Assembly: GCA_000310025.1 (NCBI GenBank)
Contig: FN649758.1
Coordinates: 1,711,287-1,739,203, forward strand
From: Ectocarpus siliculosus
Lineage: Eukaryota; Sar; Phaeophyceae; Ectocarpales; Ectocarpaceae
Length of the DNA stretch: 27,917 bases
Direction: 5' to 3'
Each line of letters starts with the position of its first letter. Position 1 is the first letter of the stretch. The position numbers and the translations under genes were made by a program. This document shows positions 11,113 through 20,873 of this stretch, piece by piece. The notes beneath the pieces were generated by a model. The model saw nothing but the letters and a program-made list of their open reading frames with translations, made no database searches and was not told where the DNA came from.

Positions 11113-11594
11113 ATTGTGTGCCTTTTTCTGTCTCTTATGCCTTGTTATTCTCGGCCTGGTCCCTTTTTGTCCTCGCTCTTTTTCGTTTTCTTTTCTCTTT
11201 CCTTCCTGTTTCCTTTTATTTATTTATTTTTTCTATTTTTTCTCTTTTTCTCCCTGTTTTCTCTCTTTTTCTGTGTCAGATGGCCTTGTCTCTGCCTGTG
11301 TTGTGAAGTACCAAGATTGAAACAGCGGGGTGTACGTCTTTCTCTCTGGCCTGTGATGCTGACTCCTAGTCTCAGTTGGTACCTCGCATAGCGCGCAGAG
11401 GGAGCGGAGGACTCTAGAGTATCTGTCGTTGATATCTATTGACTTGGGGACCCCTTGGGGCCAGTTTATTTGAGTGTACCTTTTTAGGGTCAGTTAGCCT
11501 GTGACCACGGGAATCGACCGCGTCAAGTGTTGGATCAGTACGGACATATGGAGGTACTGGGTAGAGAGAGATCGAAACGGTTTTTAATGTGAAG

Positions 11595-11627
<33 letters not shown>

Positions 11628-11636
11628 CGGATTTCT
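11113..11636 (+). mobile_element. 524-bp insertion with (ACA)n tail and 12-bp duplication
   Basis: The 12-mer ACACGGATTTCT occurs at 11101-11112 and again at 11625-11636, flanking an interval that interrupts the retroelement linker. The interval ends in eleven ACA triplets (11595-11627) right at the second copy. A target duplication of this size plus a simple-repeat 3' tail is what a LINE-mobilised element (a SINE or a 5'-truncated LINE) leaves. Near its 5' end is a strikingly pyrimidine-rich tract (about 11115-11280). I see no clear pol III A and B boxes and no reverse transcriptase, so its class is open. Confidence 0.65.
11595..11627 (+). repeat. (ACA)11 microsatellite
   Basis: Eleven uninterrupted ACA triplets. 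They form the 3' end of the insertion described at 11113-11636 and overlap the first bases of the second copy of its flanking direct repeat. Confidence 0.95.
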
Positions 11637-12230
11637 GCTTCGCTACGACCAACTTGGCGGTCTCCACCGTCGACGGCCCTAGTACTCCCCCAATCCCTCC
11701 ACTCCTCTGGCTCATGGGTTGGACTCTGCGTCTCCGCCGCATACTGCACCGACCTCCGCTTGCTCCTGCTCTGCAATCTCCTGCAGCCCCCAGCTCTTCG
11801 GAGTCCCCGCCGAGTTTTTTTCGACCGCTCGTGCTATTTCACCTTCGGGTTCCACCGCTCTACCCCCTGCAGGGTTACGGTCGACACCTCAAGAGTCGGC
11901 CCCCTCTTCTATCGAGGCGGCTTTGCATTCTTCGGCGGACCTGGACTTCCGGGCGTCTGTCGAACGTTTCTGGCATGCTGGTCTCGCGAGCAAAGCAACG
12001 AACTTGTGTGTGATGCAGCGATTCGTTTCATCCTCCTGGGTCGGCCTTTGGTCCTCTCTTCGGATTTCATCGATCATGTTCCGTCCCCTCGTCGACCTTC
12101 TCTGTTGGAGACTCGCGACCTGTCTGAGGCCGGCTATACGTTGACGATGTGGCTTGGTCTTGCTTGTTTGCAAGCCGACGGCGCCGCCTTCTCCTAGTTC
12201 TACACGTCCTGGTGGACGTGTTGCTCGCCT
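11637..12230 (+). pseudogene. Retroelement linker / integrase N-terminal spacer
   Basis: After the insertion the retroelement frame resumes (TDFCFATTNLAVSTVDGP) and continues, with frame changes, through a Ser/Pro-rich stretch. From about 12000 it contains VCDAAIRFILLGRP, then RRPSLLETRDLSEAG, a spacer I associate with the region just ahead of the integrase zinc-binding domain in this gypsy family (recollection). The useful frames overlap in two phases (11589-12197 and 11719-12144), so at least one frameshift is present. Not functional. Confidence 0.55.
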
Positions 12231-12640
12231 CATTAACGATTAATCCGTTCGGATTCTGTTTCCCGCTCATGCGTCCTGCCACCTCGGTGCAGCTCGCCCG
12301 CTTAGCATGCCGGGACGTTGCTATTGGTAGTTGGCATGAGTGTTTGTACGAAGTGGTGGGTGAGGCATTGTTTGCGATGCCAAGCTCGCAAATCGTCTTG
12401 TCAGACTCCTCGATGGCTTACTTTATGCCTTCCATTTCCTTCGGGACGCTACGTAAGCTTCCCTCTTCCACTGTTGGTGGCTGGGTTTGGGTGTACAACT
12501 CCGAATCCACCATCCGCCAAGGTGTTGGCACGGATGACAAGGTTCTTACATAAATCTAAGTTTTCTTTGCTCTGGACCGGCGCGTTCAACATTTTGGCTG
12601 TGGGCCCGTGTTCTGACGCCCATGACGGCCGTCCTTCGTA
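12231..12640 (+). pseudogene. Integrase remnant lacking the catalytic core
   Basis: The zinc-binding domain is visible: a CHLG-like histidine segment near 12280 and then CTKWW..HCLRCQARK, with the CxxC cysteines at 12369-12371 and 12378-12380. Normally a DDE core of roughly 150-200 residues follows. Here, after about 25-30 residues (to about 12465), the sequence switches with a frame change to VGGWVWVYN (from about 12473) and FSLLWTGAFNILAVGP (about 12560-12605), which resembles the GPY/F-type C-terminal module. The catalytic core is therefore deleted. Homology fades after DGRPS near 12640. Confidence 0.8.
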
Positions 12641-13280
12641 CAGACAAATGACGCCAACGCCACGGGTAAAATGTGCACCATATAGACACGGAGAGGCCAA
12701 TCAGATAGAAACATTCTGGAAAGCGGCGACAGCACGAAGAGGTGTGCGTGATTCCCCGAAAGCCCAAATCGTTTTCGCGTTGTGCAAGCTACTGAAGCCC
12801 TCTGCCCATACAGTTTTTACGGCGACAACATCACCTGAACGCAACGTATCCAATAAAAGCTGGCCCAAGGCACGATGCACTCTCAACATTCTCCCACCCA
12901 ATAGTAGGGTGCCCACCCGAAATAGGCTTTAGTACAATGCCATTGAGGATTACTCCCGTCCACCGGAACACGTATGTGAGAACATCGAATTTCACCCCGA
13001 ACTGATTGGAACGCACGCCCATTGTTGGTAGGGTTTGTGACTCAATCGAAGTGCACATCAGGGAAACGATACGGGCTCACAGCCCAACAGACCCCCAGCA
13101 TACCACTCACATCCCTGTCCGATGTTCAGCGACCACAGGCAACAAGCCACCACAAGAGAAACGGGCAACATCATCAACACGTTCAACCAACCGACGACAA
13201 TCACCAAAGACATTAAATTTCGCGTTCATTTTTTGTTACTCTCCACCGTGACCAACCGACCCATCCTAACCGCACCCACC
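12641..13280. other. Spacer between retroelement and minisatellite
   Basis: A plus frame carries on from the retroelement to 12932 (204 codons from 12318), but its last ~95 codons have no recognised similarity. The 3' end of the element and any LTR should lie here. I found no polypurine tract or TG...CA repeat matching the upstream side. The stretch 13080-13280 is CA-rich and leads into the minisatellite. Confidence 0.4.
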
Positions 13281-13715
13281 CACTGTTATATCACACGATG
13301 CAACATAGCCACTGTTATATCACACGATGCAACACACCCACTGTTATATCACACGATGCAGCACACCCACTGTTATATCACACGATGCAACACACCCACT
13401 GTTATATCACACGATGCAACACACCCACTGTTATATCACACGATGCAACACACCCACTGTTATATCACACGATGCAACACACCCACTGTTATATCACACG
13501 ATGCAACACACCCACTGTTATATCACACGATGCAACATAGCCACTGTTATATCACACGATGCAACACACCCACTGTTATATCACACGATGCAACACACCC
13601 ACTGTTATATCACACGATGCAACACACCCACTGTTATATCACACGATGCAACACACCCACTGTTATATCACACGATGCAACACACCCACTGTTATATCAC
13701 ACGATGCAACATAGC
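13281..13715 (+). repeat. Minisatellite, 15 units of 29 bp
   Basis: Fifteen head-to-tail copies of a 29-bp unit (CACTGTTATATCACACGATG plus nine more bases) start at 13281 and repeat every 29 bases to 13687. Most units end in CACACC. Units 1, 9 and 15 end in CATAGC, and unit 3 has one A-to-G change. There are no spacers, so it is not a CRISPR array. Because 29 is not a multiple of three and the unit has no stop on the plus strand, all three plus frames are open, which explains the repetitive ORFs here. Those are not evidence of a protein. Confidence 0.97.
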
Positions 13716-15090
13716 CACATCCACATATTCCTAACCCCAAAGCCAACCCTCCTTGTTTGAGGTGACGGCTCCACTGCACACCCACGCTGCCGACCTGGCT
13801 TGAGAGGGCGAGACACACTCGGAAAAATAGTGGTATTATATAAGTAAAGAATCAGCCTGAAATACTATCTTGTAACAACAATAGACTATTAAAATGATTC
13901 GCATAACAATAGTGTATCCTATGCATCAAAGCATCACAATGAAATAAAATGATAATAGAAGCCAACGCCCCCAAGGGTTCAGGAAGAATGTCTCACCACT
14001 ATTGTACCGCCACACACCACTGCGGACGCCACCAACAACAAGGACAACATCACAACCCAAAAAAACACAGCAACAACATTCGTATAGTCTAAAAAATAAC
14101 CAGCGAGACAGGACTAAGGGAGACTGGACTGCACTTCAACACCGACCAGTAGGCCATAAACATGCATGTTAGGCTGACAACAATCATCCGATGGCTCGAC
14201 CCCCCTGCCCTTTGGCACACTTTTCTGACGTGGAGGAATTCAACAGCTACAGGAACGGTTTAACCAGTGCCGATGGCACTATTCAACTATCAGGAACCTG
14301 AGGTGCATCAGGTGTGATCGAAACACGTCACCAAGAATGCATACGCCTAAAAGATATGCATTGCATTAGCCTATCAGAAAGGATTTTACCCAACCCCAGT
14401 GGTCTGCTTTGCTCTGTTACATATGGTACAACGGTAGCACACAATTATTCCCGCTTGTTGGGTTCATGTTGCCTGCCCCAAGCGAAAGCAGAGCGCACAT
14501 CAACCTCAAGACTCTAGGCTAGATGGGTACGAACCCCTATAACACTCGAGCTGTTGCCCACCATTCCATTTTCCCACGGAGATTCCTTGTCCCGCCGGTA
14601 AAGATATAAAGTCAGTGATGCGCATAGTCAATCTCCTGTGGTTAAAACCTGTGTGGTACACGCCAGCCGAGTAGGTGCGCAACACAAGTGAATCGGCCAC
14701 AACAAAGAACATCCAACGAGCACTCTATCATCCGAGCAACCCTTTCACATTTATTGGAAACAAATAAAAACTCTGCAGAGAGAAACCCTTCAACCGCTGT
14801 TCGCGGATGGCGACAGACAAGAAAGCAGGGTGTCTAATTGATATACCCGCCTACAGTAATTCCTTTCTGCCACTGGAGGTGGAAGATGCTTAGCTGTAGC
14901 GGAGGGGTCATGATTCTTCCATAAAAACACCCACTTTGGCATGCCCGTCAGGGAACAGGCTTAAAACCCGACTTTTGAGCCTGGCAATGTGACAACAATC
15001 AATCGACATAGTCACCTGTCAACAACTATAGAGGCGAAGAGGAGACAAGTGGAACTCCTAAACCCTTCCCCGTACGCTCTGTCCCGGAGG
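13716..15090. other. AT-richer intergenic stretch
   Basis: No supported gene. The section 13830-13970 is clearly richer in A/T and includes a TATATAAG-like string near 13837, but nothing downstream justifies calling a promoter. The remaining ORFs are under 70 codons. The right part, up to 15090, lies beyond the poly(A) signal of the minus-strand gene at 15097-16614. Confidence 0.5.
14266..14285. repeat. Short hairpin carrying the GGCACTATTCA motif
   Basis: AGTGCC-GAT-GGCACT followed by ATTCA. The sequence GGCACTATTCA matches the motif repeated near both ends of the transposon at 19477-20887. It may be a solitary remnant of a related element, but it is short enough to be chance. Confidence 0.4.
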
Positions 15091-15096
15091 TTTATT
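15091..15096 (-). terminator. Poly(A) signal AATAAA
   Basis: TTTATT on the plus strand reads AATAAA on the minus strand. It follows immediately after the TGA (15097-15099) that ends the minus-strand gene, as part of TGAAATAAA. Its position fits a 3'-processing signal for that gene. Confidence 0.55.
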
Positions 15097-16614
15097 TCAA
15101 ACGACACTCCCCGACGAAATCCCTGCGGTGTCCCCGGTTGCGCTGGCTGGCGGAGCCGCGCCCCCTCCCCCGCTCCCAGAGCCGCTTGTGGCTTCCAGTT
15201 CCTTCTTCTTCGTCCAGTTCCTGGTTCCCTCCCTGCCCCCGCATCTGGGAGATCCGGCCAGCTGATCACCGGACTGACTACTGGAGACTGGCTTCTGCTT
15301 CGTTCCCCTGAACCTGTCGTGTTCGCGAGTTTTCATTGCTCCAAGTCAGCCGCGCTGCAGCCATGCTCGTCTGAAGAAAACTGTGCAATCCACTCCCAAC
15401 AAAGACGCACACACCCTGTGGTACTGAATTCATGGAATCGTTGTTACCGTTCACACACGTGTTTTTGCTCTACCAGAGCAGCATTCGTGGGGCGTAAGCA
15501 GCGCGTTAGTCTGACAAAGTCGTCGACGGCATGGGTGGATGCATGGGGCGACAGTAAATCTAGGTTCGACATCCTCACCGCGGGATGCGCTTAAAGCGGC
15601 GGCAGAAGTCCACCAGATGGTGATTTTTTTTCCCATCAGGCACCTTGATGCAGCATTTTTCGCGGCGGTGGTAGCAGTCGTCCAACGACCGCAGTTGGGT
15701 CGCAGCCTCGAGCGCCGCACTCACTTCGTCGGGAGTCCACAACCCCCCAGCCTCCCGGACCTCCTCACGGTAGGCCTCGTGAGAAGCCGCCGTTGAGAGG
15801 TTGGTGAGGGCGTTCGCTTTGGATACGAGAAGACGAAACAAACAATCTAGAATTAGAATCACATTGGAACAGGCGCGTATTCATGGTGCACCAGACAGCA
15901 CACCAACAACCCAGCGCCTGAAGTAGTTCTCTTGCAGGCGAAATGGGTCGAACGTCGGGGCATTCGTTCTAAGCTCCGGCGACAACTCAAACTTGTTCCA
16001 AGTCCGACTGGGTGGAGTCTGGAATTCCACCGCGGGTAGGCAAAACCCCAGTCCGTGAGGCTCAGTTCTTAGCATAGGTGCGTCTATACAACGAGCACGA
16101 AACGCGGGTTAAAGACCAATACCACCCACACACCTTTCGGTTCCGCCGCAGCCCATGCCTCCATGGCCATTCCCTGGTACGCGGTGGAATTCGCCACCCG
16201 CGATCGTTCCACTCGTAGCGCCCTCGCCCCCGTACGGGGTGCTTTAATCATAACCTTATCATCGCCGTCCCCGGCTCCCGTACCCCCACCGCCGTCGATG
16301 GTCACGACCTGGTGGTCCGCCGCCACCAACCCCCACGACTTGGAGGACCTCTCCGTCATGTCGACCTGTCCGGAGGAGGCCTCCGGCATGATAATGACAA
16401 TCATGCCCGCGAAGAGGGGAGCCTTTGCTTGGGCTTCCCTGAGGAAGTCATCCAAGTCAGGAGGGGGCTGGTCCTGCTGCCCCAGCGACACTTGCTGCTC
16501 CTGAAACCGGAGATTATCCGGCTGAGTGGTCACGAATGCCGGATCATACGACAAGAAACGAGGATGACAGCAGGGGGGGAGGTGGCGAGGGCTTCTGAAG
16601 CGTGGTTGGTGACA
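15097..16614 (-). CDS. Five-exon gene candidate, unknown function, 5' incomplete
   Basis: Exons on the minus strand: up to 16614-16134, 16083-15892, 15846-15579, 15510-15448 and 15313-15097. Introns are 50, 45, 68 and 134 nt, each GT...AG (starting GTGTGT, GTGCAC, GTGAGG, GTAACA), and every junction is in phase, giving 387 codons counted from 16554. The last acceptor could instead be six bases downstream. Exon 1 encodes a Gln/Pro/Asp-rich then Gly-rich segment. Exons 2-3 encode FDPFRLQENYFRRW joined to a helical stretch and TPDEVSAALEAA. Exon 5 encodes KKKELEA and a Ser/Gly tail. No family is recognised. There is no ATG in the open part before internal Met codons, so upstream exons or a start are missing. 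The frame meets TAG at 16615-16617, beside repeat copy B. Confidence 0.55.
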
Positions 16615-16620
16615 CTATTG

Positions 16621-18974
16621 GAAGGGGGGGCATCCTCGTCCGGGGGCAAACAAGCGCTAGTCAAGGGCGCCCACGTATAGCACATCCGAAAGCGGCGATC
16701 GGTCAGGCGTGCGAGGTTACCGTTTGCACTGACCGTGCAGCCGTAGGCATACTGTAGTGAGGTGTGTGCTACATAGGCCGGCTCACAGGTACTACAAGGG
16801 GCACGAATACTGTTCGGGCGGGATATGAAGACATCGGGTGAATGGTTGCAATATCGTCAGTGGTGCGGGTTCATGGGCGAGGAATGTTTTCGGTCACAAC
16901 ACAGGGGTGAGAGAAGGCACAAGAAAAATGCTACTTGACAAGCGATGATCACTCAAAAACCGTAACCCTCAAGGCATGCGATGCCATGCATGCCATGCAG
17001 TGCGCGTAGACTGTGACTAGTCCCCATGCGCACACGTTGCAACTGCTCAACACAGCAGTACCACCTAGGAATGTTCCCTCTGCTCAAGAACAAACTGCGG
17101 TGCCGTCCTACCGCACTATCAAATACGTCTCTTTACTTTGATCGTGATTCCATGCGTGTAGACGTTATAGTTTGGCACAGGGGAAATAGAATAGAACGAC
17201 TGCATCTTCATGACTTCTAGTTTCATGCTCAAAGGGACTCGAAGGGATGGTCTACCGTCGATCTACCGTAAAAGGAGGTTGACCGAACTACATAACGAAC
17301 CCAGGCCAAGCTCAAACGAAAACGGAAACATTACGAATGAGATGAACAAATAAGGGTGTCCAGTCATGCCGTCAAGTTCCCCACGAGAAAGTCTGTTTCT
17401 GCGGTACAATAGTGTGATGGTACAAATAAACGTAGGTCCCCTTACCGCCAATAGGGTTTCAGGAAACACAAGACATACACATACACATGCAGGTGGGGCC
17501 TCTGAATATCACGTTGCCTTTTCTGTCCCCCCCCGCCGGGGAATGATGAACTTCGACGGAACAATCGGCGGGAAGAACCTTTGCAAAATAATTCAGGTCG
17601 CCCCAGAGATATTCGACCACACGGAGTATGATCGAATACCGCTCTCGCACGACGTGATACACCAAGAACAGTTTCTGACTGAAGCTCTGCCACGATGTCG
17701 CGCTAGGGCGGCGTTAATCAATGCGAAAAAATGGGGTTGACTCTAGCACTTGGGCCGGAAGGGCGAGAAGAAGTCCGTGTCCTCTCCGAAAGGGGACGGG
17801 CTCGATGTGCAGAAAATAACAGTCTCCCATGTGATAGGTGATGGTATGTAGCAGAAGAAGCACTTTCAGGAGATGTAATATAAAGGGAGAATTCCTTTTC
17901 ACGCTTGAACCAGACCTAGAAATGCGCTTTTTATGCTGCTCTTGGATACCGGTACATCGATGGCGGGGGTGCGCACCACAGGGTGGGGGCGGGGATGAAG
18001 GCCACCAGGGAATATTTTCCTCGATATCCCCTAGGTATTTCTACTGCTGTTAAGAAACAAAATACTCCTTTCACGTTCACCTGACACTTTCGGCTCGTCT
18101 GAGTTTGTCCAACAATCAATCGTTCTGTTGCTAGGCGTGACTGGCGCGCTACAGGGTGTTTGGGGTGTCAAAATGTCGCGATATGAACTTCCGTCTGTAC
18201 GAAGCGAATGCATCTGTACTAGACACCTCAAAATTGTTTTGCACTAGAATTTGTCTTTCCAGATCTGTAGCAGATTGTGAGTAAACTTGTTTCGTGTGCC
18301 ATCATGCACCGGCCGACCCACAGATCGTAATCAGCCCTTTGTTTGAACGAGCATGCGAACGGTGAACTTTTGCGAAAATACTTCTGATTATCGTCTTGTG
18401 CCCTATATTTTCAAATTCAAAGCTTCATGTTTTTAACGCCTCTTCCCAAGACTTCCTCTTCTGTACTACTGAAACCGGTAGGCGAACCCCGGGAAGGTAC
18501 ACCATGTGCGAAAAGTAACGCCTCCTGAATTTTGTTGTAAGGCAAGGGGCAACATGCTTTAGGTCCAACGGCCACAGTCATGCCAGAGTCCATCGCCAAA
18601 CCCGTAAGGGGTCAAGCCAAATCAGAACGACCTGTAATATTTCTGCATTCCGCCGACCAAACCAACCCTCACTAACACATCCTGGCGGTGTGAGCGTACA
18701 CAATAAAAAGCAGACAGTACGTTCATCCCAGATAGTGTATCATCGCACGTATATATGGCGAGGGACGCTGCATTGTCGGGTCACCAAGTAGGAGACCGTC
18801 ATCGCCCATCTACGTCACAAACTAGCTTGCGGGGGGTGATCCCGGAAAAGCGGGGTTCCCCCCCTGAGCCTGTTGCTGCAAATTGACTTCGTACGGCACT
18901 AGGTTGAAAGACGAACAAAAAAAACACGAGCGTCGCGAAAACTGCATCAAGCAGCTTGGCGTGTGAGAAACGAC
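16621..18974. repeat. Dispersed repeat, copy B (partner at 300-2822)
   Basis: Direct, collinear, diverged copy of 300-2822. It begins at a G run followed by GCATCCTCGTCC and ends at GTGAGAAACGACA. Section 18005-18295 does not align with copy A and is shorter. As in copy A, substitutions in the reading frames compared are mostly non-synonymous and frames do not persist, so it is treated as non-coding. It sits between two minus-strand gene candidates, and its left edge coincides with the loss of the reading frame of the gene at 15097-16614. Confidence 0.85.
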
Positions 18975-19521
18975 AATTGGGGCTTACACCCTCTTCCCCC
19001 TCCGTCGTCCCCCCTTCCAAACAACTCCTATCGAATAAGGAGATCTTCTGCATACGGCAAGCCTCTATTCACCCTCGGTCGCGAAAAAATCGAAGCCCAC
19101 CTGCCCTCCTTCGTCTTCGAGCCCGGGGCCCGTGCCGTCGTGGCCCTTCTCCACACCAGGTGCGCTGGGGCGTATAGATAGAGAATAGGGGAGTGAAGGG
19201 ACGGGCTGTCGGCCGTGTGTGCCACACCAATGGTGGACGTGTTTGGTGTAAGGGTAATCGATAGTGACGAAGTCTCGCCTCGGCGAGATTTTTTGACAAA
19301 ATCATATCGGGAAACTCTTGGCGCAGGTTGCGTGTAAATGTGGCGTCGCCGTGTGCTGAAGCCAAGGACGTACACAGATGACTTGGCATAACTCAGATCG
19401 GGTCGAAGGGGCATGGCAGACAGGTCGATATGCTCCATCCAAAACATGCGAGGGAAAACCACAACAGCAACAGGTACAGCAGGTGTCCCGATATAGTGCC
19501 GGTATGTGTATACCGGGCACC

Positions 19522-19610
19522 GGCACTATTCAGAATTGTGGCTGAATAGTGCCAACGGCACTATTCAGAGCCTGAAAATCCCTCTATAGTGCCGGCTTGG
19601 CACTATTCAG
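19522..19610. repeat. Left subterminal motif array
   Basis: The 12-mer GGCACTATTCAG occurs on the plus strand at 19522-19533, 19557-19568 and 19599-19610, and inverted at 19542-19553. A partial inverted copy (TATAGTGCC) ends at 19593. Adjacent inverted copies can form hairpins. Subterminal repeats like these often bind transposase. Confidence 0.85.
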
Positions 19611-20737
19611 GACTGTTCGACTTCAGAGTGCAGCGCTTGCGCTTTGGGGGGCTGACAGAGTACCAAACGAACGGTATTTGGATCAATCGTGAGGTGGGCG
19701 ATGTGGGCGGGCTTCAGTAAGTTTCGTGAGGCTCTTGGACTGTCGAAAACACGGCACTGGTCACATTAAAATTAGTTTGATTGACCAGAGATTTGTTGCA
19801 CAGCAGTTGTTCTCTTCCCACCTCAGCGCAAGCACTCGCTAGTGAAACGTTGCTGCTGCCTTTCAACCTTAGACCGTGCTGCCCGATAAAAGTTCACGTC
19901 GCTATCAAATTATTATGCGTTGTATTGCAAGAAGGTCGTAGCACTATTCAGGCAACCTCAAAGGCACCCTCGACAGCGAACGAAAGACGCTCATGCACGC
20001 ATCCGATGTACATTTGGAGGTAGAACATGGATGGATGTAGTGTTCCTTACACGAGCACACAAAAGCAGATGCAACCTAAAAAACGGGTGAAGAAGATGAC
20101 GAACTCCCCTGTTCCTTCGATAAAAAGCTAGAGAGAAGACCAAGCCTTCAGCAGCAAGAAAAACGAATGGCCAACCAAAAGACGTCAGTCTCAGTGCGGT
20201 CAAAAACAGAAAATATTTGTTTCTCAAGGCCGTGAGAGGGTGTCATGGGGGAGGCTGAGCTATTCTCAAGACAGAAATGGTAGCAACAGAGAGAGGAGAA
20301 CTACGTGACTGCCAAGGCTTACTACTTCGAAGTGTTTTCATCCTTCCTTAGAATTATTTTATTTACCACCACTACTACACTCTTCACTCATATTTTTCAT
20401 CTCTAGATTCTGCGCCCCTGCGGCGTTTGTTGTGAGGAACGTCATCTCGCTCGAAACTCTTGTTGTTCCCCTCAACGCCATATTTTCCCGGCATCATCAC
20501 TGCTATCCTTGGCTATTTTTTCCATATCCTTCGTCACTACCACCATCTTCCTTTTCGCTCGCCTTACTACTGAAATCCCAGCCTATTGGTGGAACCCAGT
20601 CGATCGGTATACCGTGACATTTGAAGACGTCACGCGTACCGAGAGAAACCAAGCTACTTGTAGCTCGAAAGGAAACCGTCTCCGAATCCTGTTGGCGTAG
20701 AAGGCTTGAGGCGAAAAAAGGCTGTGTGTGGGTTCGG

Positions 20738-20873
20738 TAGTGCCTGTACCGGCACTATAGCGGGCAGCCCTCAATAGTGCCAAACCGGCACTATTCAGGC
20801 CTGTGTCTGTGTCGAGAAATTTTACCGGCACTACTGTATACCGGACGTTGGCACTATTCAACCGGCACTATAT
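20738..20873. repeat. Right subterminal motif array
   Basis: Counterpart of the left array: GGCACTATAG at 20751-20760, inverted TCAATAGTGCC at 20771-20781, GGCACTATTCAG at 20787-20798, GGCACTATTCA at 20850-20860, and GGCACTATATC running into the terminal inverted repeat at 20863-20873. Shorter or diverged copies lie between. Confidence 0.8.

Larger units (their letters stand above)
8091..12640 (+). mobile_element. Decayed Ty3/gypsy-type LTR retroelement
   Basis: Recognisable segments follow the Ty3/gypsy order: RT (about 9300-10160), RNase H (about 10160-10580), a linker, an integrase zinc finger (about 12270-12390) and an integrase C-terminal domain (about 12470-12640). The reading is broken by stops at 9507, 9534 and 9591 and by several frameshifts. 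The integrase core is missing, and a 524-bp insertion sits in the linker. I found no LTRs, primer-binding site or target duplication, so the outer limits are approximate and the 5' limit is inferred from an open frame of uncertain relation. The copy cannot be autonomous. Confidence 0.85.

Noticed and set aside
8091-13280. LTRs and a tRNA primer-binding site for the gypsy element
   Set aside because: I looked for matching direct repeats and a TGGN-type primer site on both sides and found none I could defend. They may be deleted or too diverged.
13281-13715. CRISPR-like array
   Set aside because: The units are contiguous with no unique spacers, in a eukaryotic context. It is a minisatellite.
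14989-15594. 201-codon plus-strand ORF
   Set aside because: It is antisense to the 3' exons of the minus-strand five-exon gene in GC-rich sequence, and is best explained as a shadow of them.
19273-19294. Stem TCTCGCC/GGCGAGA followed by T6, like a rho-independent terminator
   Set aside because: The window is eukaryotic and the hairpin lies inside an open reading frame on the minus strand. No bacterial transcription unit is present.
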